A stretch of DNA of 40,854 nt, taken from contig JAGHIZ010000026.1 in assembly GCA_017886875.1 (NCBI GenBank), positions 1-40,854 on the forward strand, given 5' to 3'. Shown piece after piece: positions 9,376-16,338 of the stretch. This DNA comes from Butyricicoccus sp. (GTDB lineage: Bacteria > Bacillota > Clostridia > Oscillospirales > Butyricicoccaceae). Each line of letters begins with the position of its first letter. Position 1 is the stretch's first letter. A program made the position numbers and the translations under genes. The notes beneath the pieces are model-generated. The model had not been told where the DNA came from. It searched no databases and saw only the letters and a list, made by a program, of their open reading frames with translations.

Positions 9376-9411
9376 ATAAATAGTTATTATTATTAAAGGA
9401 GTGCTTTTGCT
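9356..9411. repeat. Perfect 11-bp inverted repeat across recQ promoter and RBS
   Basis: AGCAAAAGCAC at 9356-9366 and GTGCTTTTGCT at 9401-9411 are exact reverse complements, 34 nt apart. The left arm lies in the spacer of the recQ promoter. The right arm starts at the end of the AAAGGAG ribosome site and finishes two bases before the ATG. Because the left arm is upstream of the predicted transcript start, an RNA hairpin is unlikely, and two DNA half-sites for a dimeric regulator fit better. The repeat is seen directly; its role is inferred. Confidence 0.6.
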
Positions 9412-9413
9412 TT

Positions 9414-11426
9414 ATGTCTACACCTGAGCAGGTTTTAAAACATTATTTTGGTTATTCTTCTTTTAGAGGACAGCAAAAAAAACTTATAGATGCCTTGCTT
9501 GAAGGTAAAGATGTATTAGCAGTTATGCCAACTGGTGCAGGAAAATCAATTTGTTATCAAATCCCTTCACTTTTGGTTTCAGGACTTACTATTGTTATCT
9601 GTCCACTTATTTCACTTATGAAAGACCAAGTAAGTGCATTAAATAGCAACGGTATACCAGCGGCATATTTAAGTAGCACACTATCTATAGAAGAACGAAA
9701 AACCGTTTTTGCAATGGCTTATGCAAACAAACTAAAGCTTTTATATGTATCACCTGAAAGACTTTTAGCTGATGGCTTAATAAATTTATGTCAAAATATT
9801 AAAATAAACTATGTTGCGGTTGATGAAGCTCACTGTATTTCTCAGTGGGGACAGGATTTTAGACCAAGTTACAGTAAAATACATGAATTCTTACAAGCAC
9901 TCCCTGAACGTCCTCCTGTGGGTGCTTTTACTGCCACTGCTACCAATATCGTAAGACAAGATATTATTAAATTTTTAGAGCTTAATAATCCTCTTTGTGT
10001 GGTTTCTGGGTTTGATAGACCTAATTTGACTTTTATAACTGAACAACCTCGTGATAAATTTGAACATCTTGTAACACTTCTAAATGAACGCCATTTTCAA
10101 AGTGGCATTGTTTATTGCACAACTAGAAAAATGGTTGATGAACTCTATGAAAAATTATCTTTGCGTGGATTTAAAGTAGGCTGTTATCATGCAGGTATGC
10201 TAGCTGATGAGCGAAAAGCGGAACAAGATACATTTTTATTTGATGATACTAAAATAATGATTGCTACCAATGCTTTTGGTATGGGTATTGATAAACCTAA
10301 TGTTGGTTTTGTTATACATTATCAAATGCCGCAGAGTATGGAAAGCTATTATCAAGAAGCTGGTAGAGCTGGTCGAGATGGTAACAAAGCCGATTGTATA
10401 CTGCTTTTTGAACCAAAAGATGTTAAAATCTGCGAATTTCTAATAAATCACAGTTATGAAGATAATGATGAACTAGATGATAAAACTAGGCTTTCTTTAA
10501 TAAAAAGAGAGCTAAAAAAACTTGAAATTATGACCGAATATTCAACAACTAATAAATGTTTAAGACATTTTATACTTGATTATTTTGGTGAAAAATCAGA
10601 AAACAACTGTATGAACTGTTCAAATTGTTTTGCTCATTTTACAAATGAAGATGTAACCATTGACGCACAAAAAATTGTTTCTTGTGTTTTTAGGCTTGCC
10701 CAGCGTAAAAGAAATCTTGGTAAAACCACAATAGCTGAAATCCTTCAAGGTGTAGAAAATGAACGTATATTACAAAGTAATTTTACATCTCTTTCAACCT
10801 TTGGTATAATGCGTAACTCATCTTTAAAACATATTTATCGTGTTATTGATGCTCTTATTAAAGATGGTTATTTAGAATTAGAAAAAAACCCTTATCCTAT
10901 TATTAAACTTTGTAAAAAATCTGGCGAAATTATATGTGATAAGAGACCATTTTTCTTAAATTCACCAAAAGATAATTATACTCTTAAATATAATTCCCTT
11001 TATGAAAAATTACGCTCTATTCGTGCATATATTTGTGCTCAAAAAAATATAGAACCCCAAGCTGTCATTTCAGATATTGCTCTTGAAGAACTTTGCAACA
11101 GACTTCCTGAAAACACTGATAAAATGCGTCAAATATCAGAAATATCTGATAAACAAATAGAGTTATACGGTGAAACTTTTATAAAGTGCATATCCCCATA
11201 TGTCAAAACATCAAAACAAGAGCCATCTAAAACCATTATTAATGCTAAAAAAATTTCAATAAATGACGAAATAATAAAAAAGCCTTGGACTAAACAAGAA
11301 GATAGTATATTAAGAGAATTTTCAGCACTCAAAGTACCTGTGTCTGAAATATCAAACTCTATTAATAGACCTATTAGCATGGTCATTGCAAGAATGAAAC
11401 TTTTATGTTTACCAATCACCAGATAA
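9414..11426 (+). CDS. recQ: ATP-dependent DNA helicase RecQ
   Basis: 3'-5' superfamily 2 helicase for recombination and fork repair. Visible: Walker A PTGAGKS (39-45), DEAH at 137-140 with the RecQ-specific HCISQWGQDFRPSY, motif VI QEAGRAGRDG, a four-cysteine RQC zinc site (C-x15-C-x2-C-x2-C, about 380-402), a winged-helix RQC region and an HRDC domain (about 520-590). Unusually, the last 48 residues (623-670, beginning KPWTKQEDSILREF) resemble a Myb/SANT-like helix-turn-helix and are not part of the classic RecQ plan. SD AAAGGAG lies 12 nt before ATG. A GGDEF gene follows after 14 nt and is probably cotranscribed. Confidence 0.93.
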   Translation: MSTPEQVLKHYFGYSSFRGQQKKLIDALLEGKDVLAVMPTGAGKSICYQIPSLLVSGLTIVICPLISLMKDQVSALNSNGIPAAYLSSTLSIEERKTVFAMAYANKLKLLYVSPERLLADGLINLCQNIKINYVAVDEAHCISQWGQDFRPSYSKIHEFLQALPERPPVGAFTATATNIVRQDIIKFLELNNPLCVVSGFDRPNLTFITEQPRDKFEHLVTLLNERHFQSGIVYCTTRKMVDELYEKLSLRGFKVGCYHAGMLADERKAEQDTFLFDDTKIMIATNAFGMGIDKPNVGFVIHYQMPQSMESYYQEAGRAGRDGNKADCILLFEPKDVKICEFLINHSYEDNDELDDKTRLSLIKRELKKLEIMTEYSTTNKCLRHFILDYFGEKSENNCMNCSNCFAHFTNEDVTIDAQKIVSCVFRLAQRKRNLGKTTIAEILQGVENERILQSNFTSLSTFGIMRNSSLKHIYRVIDALIKDGYLELEKNPYPIIKLCKKSGEIICDKRPFFLNSPKDNYTLKYNSLYEKLRSIRAYICAQKNIEPQAVISDIALEELCNRLPENTDKMRQISEISDKQIELYGETFIKCISPYVKTSKQEPSKTIINAKKISINDEIIKKPWTKQEDSILREFSALKVPVSEISNSINRPISMVIARMKLLCLPITR

Positions 11427-11440
11427 CAGAAGGATAAGCT

Positions 11441-12766
11441 ATGGATAAATATTTACAGCAAAATTATTATAGAAACAAAGTTTTTAATTTAATACAAGTA
11501 GGTATATGGACTATAGAACTTGAAGACGGAAAATTACCTAGAATGTATGCTGATAATGTTATGAAAAGACTTCTAGGAGTTGAACACGACATATCACCTG
11601 AAGATTGTTATGTATATTGGTATATTCGCATATTTTCCTCTCATATAAATGCAGTTGAAGATGCCATAGGTAGACTGATAACAGGTAAAAAAGCCGAAAT
11701 TATTTATCCTTGGATGAATAACGAAGGTAGACTAAGATATATCCGTTGTGGTGGTGAGCGTGACTTCTCCTATAAAAATGGTTTACGTTTTTTAGGCTAT
11801 CATCATGATGTAACAAGTATTATTTTAGATGAAAAACAACGGGAATTTTCAGATAAACCTGTTATATCTGATTATATTTTACATGTTCTAGCTAGTGTAT
11901 ATAAATGCATACACCTTGTTGATTTTAGAACGGAAAAAGTTACACCTCTTAAAACAAACCACCATGATGAATGGTCTGCAATGAGTGTTTCAGCTGATGA
12001 ATATTTAAATATAATTAGAAAATATGTACCAGATAGCATAGTTGATATTATAGCAAATAGCATAAAAAGACAAGAAATTGTAGATGAAAACAATACCGAA
12101 ACCTCTTACTTCACCAGAGATTATAATAAAACAAAAGATGGTTTAGATTATTGGTATAATGTTCTTATGTGTATGGACGAAACCAACTCAAACAATATAA
12201 TGCTTGTTGCATTTAGGGATATAAATGAAACAAAAAGTCAACAAGTGTTCGCTTTAGAAACAATTAAAAAATTAAAATATCAGTCTGAATATGACGCTTT
12301 AACAGGTATTTTTAATCGCTTTACACTTGAAAATCATATAAAAACTTATATTGAACAAACTAATGGAAAAAGTGCATTTATTCTTATTGACCTTGATAAT
12401 TTTAAAAAGGTAAATGATACTTTAGGACATATTGAAGGCGATATACTTTTAATGGAAACTGCTGAAAAATTAAAACAGCTTTGCTCATCAGATGATGAAG
12501 TTGGCAGATTAGGCGGAGATGAATTTGTTGTTTTCATTAAAAACCCAAAAGATATAGAAATCATTGAAAATCTTGCTTGCCAAATTATAAATAAACTTCA
12601 AAAAACTTATAATGTAGGTTCTGAGCAAATAAAAGTTACTGCATCTATTGGTATTTCGGTTAGTAATGAGGTTTGTTCTACATTTTCCGAGCTTTATCAC
12701 TCCGCAGATAAAGCACTATACACTTCTAAATACAAAGGTAAAAATACATATACATTTTTCTCTTAA
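11441..12766 (+). CDS. PAS domain-containing diguanylate cyclase (GGDEF)
   Basis: Cytoplasmic c-di-GMP synthase. No signal peptide or membrane segment is seen. The N-terminal PAS-like fold covers about 15-130 (its end reads GLRFLGYHHDVTSI), a second less clear sensory segment covers about 150-270 (ends VAFRDINETK), and the GGDEF domain about 290-440 has IDLDNFKKVNDTLGH and an intact GGDEF at 358-362. The inhibitory RxxD I-site expected five residues before GGDEF is absent (SSDDEVGRL instead), so product inhibition may be lost. SD AAGGATA. Only 14 nt separate it from recQ, and a bidirectional terminator follows. The sensed signal is unknown. Confidence 0.88.
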   Translation: MDKYLQQNYYRNKVFNLIQVGIWTIELEDGKLPRMYADNVMKRLLGVEHDISPEDCYVYWYIRIFSSHINAVEDAIGRLITGKKAEIIYPWMNNEGRLRYIRCGGERDFSYKNGLRFLGYHHDVTSIILDEKQREFSDKPVISDYILHVLASVYKCIHLVDFRTEKVTPLKTNHHDEWSAMSVSADEYLNIIRKYVPDSIVDIIANSIKRQEIVDENNTETSYFTRDYNKTKDGLDYWYNVLMCMDETNSNNIMLVAFRDINETKSQQVFALETIKKLKYQSEYDALTGIFNRFTLENHIKTYIEQTNGKSAFILIDLDNFKKVNDTLGHIEGDILLMETAEKLKQLCSSDDEVGRLGGDEFVVFIKNPKDIEIIENLACQIINKLQKTYNVGSEQIKVTASIGISVSNEVCSTFSELYHSADKALYTSKYKGKNTYTFFS

Positions 12767-12772
12767 CACCAA

Positions 12773-12811
12773 AACAGCCAAACTTAGAAATATAATCTAG
12801 GTTTGGCTGTT
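12773..12811. terminator. Bidirectional terminator between GGDEF gene and toxin gene
   Basis: 11-bp perfect stem AACAGCCAAAC / GTTTGGCTGTT with a 17-nt loop that can pair further. It is flanked by A-rich sequence on the left and TTCATTTT on the right. It lies between two convergent genes that end at 12,766 and 12,816. Confidence 0.75.
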
Positions 12812-12815
12812 CATT

Positions 12816-13085
12816 TTATAAATCATAGATTTCTCGTCTATGCCCAATACTAACAATCAATATAATAATTTTTTCGTCTTGTATTTCAGCAATTAAACGA
12901 TAATCACCTACTCTATATCTCCATTGCCCACTTCTGTTTGCTACAAGCCCTTTACCAATAATACGAGGATTTGAACACCCTTCAAGATTTTTTCTTATCC
13001 AGCCAACTATTAATGATGCTGTATGTTTATCCATTTTTTTAAGTTGCTTTTTGGCTTGGTCTGTAAACTCAACATGAAATTTCAT
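12816..13085 (-). CDS. RelE/ParE-family toxin
   Basis: 89-residue toxin of the RelE/ParE superfamily, whose RelE members cleave mRNA on the ribosome. Family features: a helical N-terminus (FTDQAKKQLKKMDK), a central VANRSGQWRYRVGDYRLI stretch with the conserved RYRVGDYRxI, and a basic C-terminus IGHRREIYDL with the HRxxxY ending typical of RelE. The start ATG overlaps the antitoxin stop (ATGA, 4 nt), so the pair is translationally coupled. No truncation is seen. The target (ribosome or gyrase) cannot be decided from sequence, but the HRREIY ending favours RelE-like mRNase. Confidence 0.9.
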   Translation of the reverse strand: MKFHVEFTDQAKKQLKKMDKHTASLIVGWIRKNLEGCSNPRIIGKGLVANRSGQWRYRVGDYRLIAEIQDEKIIILIVSIGHRREIYDL

Positions 13086-13303
13086 TTAAGTCCCAATTCC
13101 CTTTCCACTTCATCAAGAGAATAGGTTTTAGGATTTGATTTATATTCTTCCATTGCTTTTTCATAAGCTTTTAAATCATATTCATCTTCAATACGCTCTA
13201 TTACTGATTGCCTTACAAGTTCAGATACCGTCATTCCATGCAATTTTGCATAATTTTTAAAAAGCATAGTATCTGCATCGCTAAGTCTTAAAGATATAGT
13301 CAT
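13082..13303 (-). CDS. RelB-type antitoxin (ribbon-helix-helix)
   Basis: 73-residue antitoxin. I start at the ATG at 13303 because AAAGGAG lies 8 nt upstream; a longer in-frame extension to 13354 would run through the promoter and operator. The N-terminus MTISLRLSDADTMLFKNYAK and the following GMTVSELVRQSVIERIED form a ribbon-helix-helix DNA-binding fold. The acidic C-terminus (EYKSNPKTYSLDEVERELG) should wrap the toxin. It is the first gene of the pair, so the antitoxin-toxin complex is expected to repress its own promoter through the palindrome at 13,319-13,335. Confidence 0.9.
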   Translation of the reverse strand: MTISLRLSDADTMLFKNYAKLHGMTVSELVRQSVIERIEDEYDLKAYEKAMEEYKSNPKTYSLDEVERELGLK

Positions 13304-13318
13304 ACTATCATCTCCTTT

Positions 13319-13354
13319 GTAATACATTGTATTACGCTTTTCTCTTTTTGTCAA
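13319..13354 (-). promoter_or_regulatory. Autoregulated promoter and operator of the toxin-antitoxin operon
   Basis: On the minus strand: TTGACA (13354-13349), 17-bp spacer, TACAAT (13331-13326). A perfect 17-bp palindrome GTAATACATTGTATTAC (13319-13335) covers the -10 element and transcript start. This is the expected layout for ribbon-helix-helix antitoxin autorepression. Confidence 0.85.
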
Positions 13355-13363
13355 CAGAGTATA

Positions 13364-13897
13364 CTATACAAAAAATCTACGTAATATACTGTCTATTTTA
13401 TTTATAACCTTTTCTTTGTCTATATCTTCAGTTTGCATCATCCAATGTTTCATTATTCCTAAACAACCTGTTGCAACAAAACAAACTTCCCATTCATCAT
13501 TTTCTGTATGATTAGATAGTTGCTTTTTACAGCACTCTGCTAGTAAAACAGTCATTTTATGCTCTAAATTGCCATCTTTTAGTAAAACATATGCAAGTTC
13601 ATGATTTTCTTCTAGGTATTCAACAGATTTTTTTATACTTGTTTTCATACTATTTCCCTGAATTTCTGGGAGTGTGCTTTGAATAATTTGTTTTAATGAA
13701 TTTGTCATTTCATTTTCGACTTTTTCCCTTAAATCATATACATCTTGATAATAAGCATAAAATGTGCCTCTATTTATATCAGCTTGTCTAACAATGTCTG
13801 ATACAGTTATATTTTTAAATGGCTTTTGTTTCATAAGTTCACATAATGCCTGTCTAAGCAATTTTTTTGTTCGTCTTATGCGTTTATCCTCTAGCAT
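13364..13897 (-). CDS. TetR/AcrR-family transcriptional regulator
   Basis: 177-residue repressor. The N-terminal helix-turn-helix is clear: residues about 28-56 contain KNITVSDIVRQADINRGTFY followed by AYYQDVYDL. The C-terminal ligand/dimer domain (about 70-177) is of the short clostridial type also found near exporters. SD AAAGGA precedes the ATG. It is divergent from the MMPL exporter across 179 bp that hold a TetR-like inverted repeat (14,035-14,052), so it most likely represses that exporter pair in response to an unknown ligand. Its stop lies just 10 bp from the -35 of the downstream toxin-antitoxin promoter. Confidence 0.9.
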   Translation of the reverse strand: MLEDKRIRRTKKLLRQALCELMKQKPFKNITVSDIVRQADINRGTFYAYYQDVYDLREKVENEMTNSLKQIIQSTLPEIQGNSMKTSIKKSVEYLEENHELAYVLLKDGNLEHKMTVLLAECCKKQLSNHTENDEWEVCFVATGCLGIMKHWMMQTEDIDKEKVINKIDSILRRFFV

Positions 13898-14034
13898 GAA
13901 AAAAATCCTTTCTTTTTTTAATTTTAATATACATTAAATTATAATTTGTATATTAATATATATAATGAATATAATTATATATTGTGTATGGTTATCTATT
14001 GCAATATACTATATCACATAAATAACATTCATGC

Positions 14035-14052
14035 AACGAGTAATCGCTCGTT
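14035..14052. promoter_or_regulatory. Candidate TetR operator before the MMPL exporter
   Basis: Inverted repeat AACGAG-N6-CTCGTT, 24 nt before the MMPL ATG. A possible promoter TTGCAA (13999-14004), 18 bp, TAACAT (14023-14028) would start transcription inside this repeat, as expected for repression by the divergent TetR protein. The rest of the spacer (13,898-14,034) is extremely AT-rich. Confidence 0.55.
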
Positions 14053-14076
14053 ATTAGAAAGATTGGTGATAACTAT

Positions 14077-16338
14077 ATGAAAAAAAGCCGATTTAGTCCA
14101 GTAGATATGTTAATACACAAACGCAAAATAATAGAGAAAATATTTATTGTTTTATTTATTATAAGCCTGCTTTGTGTACCACTTGTAGGGGTAAATTATG
14201 ACCTTACAAAATATCTGCCTGATGATGCACCTTCTGCACAGGCTCTTGATATTATGGAAAAAGAGTTTACTTATCCTGGAATGGGTCGTGTGCTTTTAGA
14301 AGATGTATCTATATATGAAGCAAAAGCTATTAAAGATAAAATTGCTAAAGTAGATGGCGTTGATATGGTGCTTTGGTGTGATACTACAACCAATATCTAT
14401 GGCGGTTTTATCGACTATTCAAGTATTACTGATTATTACAAAGACAGTGATGCTTATATGGATATCACTTTTTTAGAAAGCGACTCATCAGAAAGAACTC
14501 ATGCTGCTGTAAAAGAAATTGAAAAAATACTAGGCGATAATGGTGTTTTAGCGGGTTCTGCCGCATCTGATACTATGTTAGGTCCAACTATCAACGGTGA
14601 AGTTGCTAAAGTTATGGCTCTTGCAGTTGTAATAATACTAATAATTTTACTTATTACAACTAATTCATGGTTTGAACCTGTGCTATTTTTATCAGTTATG
14701 GGCATAGCTATTGTAATCGGTATGGGTACTAACCTATTTTTTGGTGAAATTTCATTTATGTCTAATGCAGTTGGTGCAGTTTTACAGCTTGCATGTTCTA
14801 TGGACTATTCTATTTTCTTGTTACATGCATTTACTAGAGAAAAAGCAAATGGTGTAGAACCTGAGCAAGCTATGGCAAACGCTTTGAGACAGGCAATACC
14901 AAGCATTGGTGCATCTGGTGCAACAACTATTGTTGGTTTTTTAGCCCTTGCACTTATGCGTTTTGGCATAGGTCCAGATATGGGCTTTGTACTGGCAAAA
15001 AGTATAGTTTGTAGCCTTGCAACCGTACTTTTACTTATGCCTGCTCTTATTTTACGCTTTAGGTCACTTATTGAGCGTACCGAACATCGTCCATTTATGC
15101 CAAGTTTTCGTAAAATGGGTGAGTTTGCATACAAAATTCGTATACCGCTTACAATTATTGTGCTGCTCATTGTTGTTCCTTGTTATGTAGGTCAAGGCAT
15201 GGCGGACTTTACATATGGTAATGAAGCTATAACAAATTCAGAAGGCACTGATATACATGAATATGAGCTTAAAATGAATGAAAAATTCGGTCAAAGTAAT
15301 ATGATGCTTGCACTTGTTCCAAAGGGTGATAATGTAAGCGAAAAAGCTTTAACTGAAGAGCTAGACAATTTATCTTACACTAGAACAGTTATGTCACTTG
15401 CTGATACATTGCCTTCTGGTATTCCTGAAGACTTTCTCCCTCATAGTTTAACTGGTCAACTTCATGGCGAAAATTGGTCAAGAATACTTATAAATGTGCG
15501 TTCAGCTGGTGAAAGTGAGCAGGCGTTTAATTATTCACATGAAATTCAAGATATAGTTAAACAATATTACCCTGATAATAAAACTTATCTTTTAGGTGTA
15601 ACACCAGCAACCGAAGATATAAAGGAAATTATCACAGCAGATTATAATTTTGTAAATATACTTTCGCTTATTGGTGTAGCTCTTGTAGTTGCTATAACCT
15701 ATAAATCTATTATTTTACCTCTTGTTGTGCTTATTCCTATCGAAGCAGCTGTATTTATCAATACTGCTTTGCCTTATATTTATGGTCAAAGAACTATGTT
15801 TTTAGGTTTTATTATTGTATCTTGTGTACAGCTTGGTGCAACAATAGACTATTCTATATTGATGACAGGCAACTATCTTGATGCACGAAGCCAAGGCAAT
15901 AAAAAAGAAGCTGCTATTAGAACAGTTACACAAAGTGCATTATCTATTTTAACATCTGGTTTTATTTTAGCTGCTGCGGGTTATGGTCTTTATTTCCTAA
16001 CCTCCATTGAAGCTGTGGGTAGCCTTGGCAGGCTTATTGGTCGTGGTGCATTATTAAGTATGTTCCTTGTGCTATTTATGCTACCTGCTTGTTTAATGGC
16101 ATTTGATAAACTTATTATTAAACCTAATTATGCAGATATAAAACATGCTAAACTAAACGCAATACATAAGAAAAAGTTATCCATACCAAAACTGACTGAT
16201 TTACAAAAACAACGTCTTGCACTGCGTGAGCAATTAAAACAAAATAGAATAGCTAGAAGAAAAGACTTTATTGCTCGTATACACAAATTAACCGGTAAAA
16301 CCTCAACAAAGGAGGATAAAAATAATGATGAAAAATAA
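14077..16338 (+). CDS. MMPL/RND-family transporter
   Basis: 753-residue membrane exporter of the RND superfamily, MMPL branch. It has two pseudo-repeats: TM1 at about 20-40, an extracytoplasmic loop to about 190, five TMs about 185-330, then TM7 about 352-370, a second loop to about 520, and five TMs about 525-690. The conserved Asp-Tyr proton-relay pairs are present in both halves (SMDYSIFLLH and TIDYSILMTGNY). The basic, Lys/Arg-rich C-terminal tail (about 695-753) is cytoplasmic. The ribosome site is weak. The next gene overlaps it by 14 nt. Substrate unknown; in Firmicutes such proteins are linked to export of lipids or lipid-like molecules. Confidence 0.88.
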   Translation: MKKSRFSPVDMLIHKRKIIEKIFIVLFIISLLCVPLVGVNYDLTKYLPDDAPSAQALDIMEKEFTYPGMGRVLLEDVSIYEAKAIKDKIAKVDGVDMVLWCDTTTNIYGGFIDYSSITDYYKDSDAYMDITFLESDSSERTHAAVKEIEKILGDNGVLAGSAASDTMLGPTINGEVAKVMALAVVIILIILLITTNSWFEPVLFLSVMGIAIVIGMGTNLFFGEISFMSNAVGAVLQLACSMDYSIFLLHAFTREKANGVEPEQAMANALRQAIPSIGASGATTIVGFLALALMRFGIGPDMGFVLAKSIVCSLATVLLLMPALILRFRSLIERTEHRPFMPSFRKMGEFAYKIRIPLTIIVLLIVVPCYVGQGMADFTYGNEAITNSEGTDIHEYELKMNEKFGQSNMMLALVPKGDNVSEKALTEELDNLSYTRTVMSLADTLPSGIPEDFLPHSLTGQLHGENWSRILINVRSAGESEQAFNYSHEIQDIVKQYYPDNKTYLLGVTPATEDIKEIITADYNFVNILSLIGVALVVAITYKSIILPLVVLIPIEAAVFINTALPYIYGQRTMFLGFIIVSCVQLGATIDYSILMTGNYLDARSQGNKKEAAIRTVTQSALSILTSGFILAAAGYGLYFLTSIEAVGSLGRLIGRGALLSMFLVLFMLPACLMAFDKLIIKPNYADIKHAKLNAIHKKKLSIPKLTDLQKQRLALREQLKQNRIARRKDFIARIHKLTGKTSTKEDKNNDEK

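Noticed and set aside
9356-9413. RNA hairpin hiding the recQ ribosome site
   Set aside because: The left arm is upstream of the predicted transcript start (about 9382), so the transcript would not contain it.
14805-15170. 121-codon minus-strand frame inside the MMPL gene
   Set aside because: Antisense shadow of a clear membrane protein gene, with no ribosome site or recognisable content.
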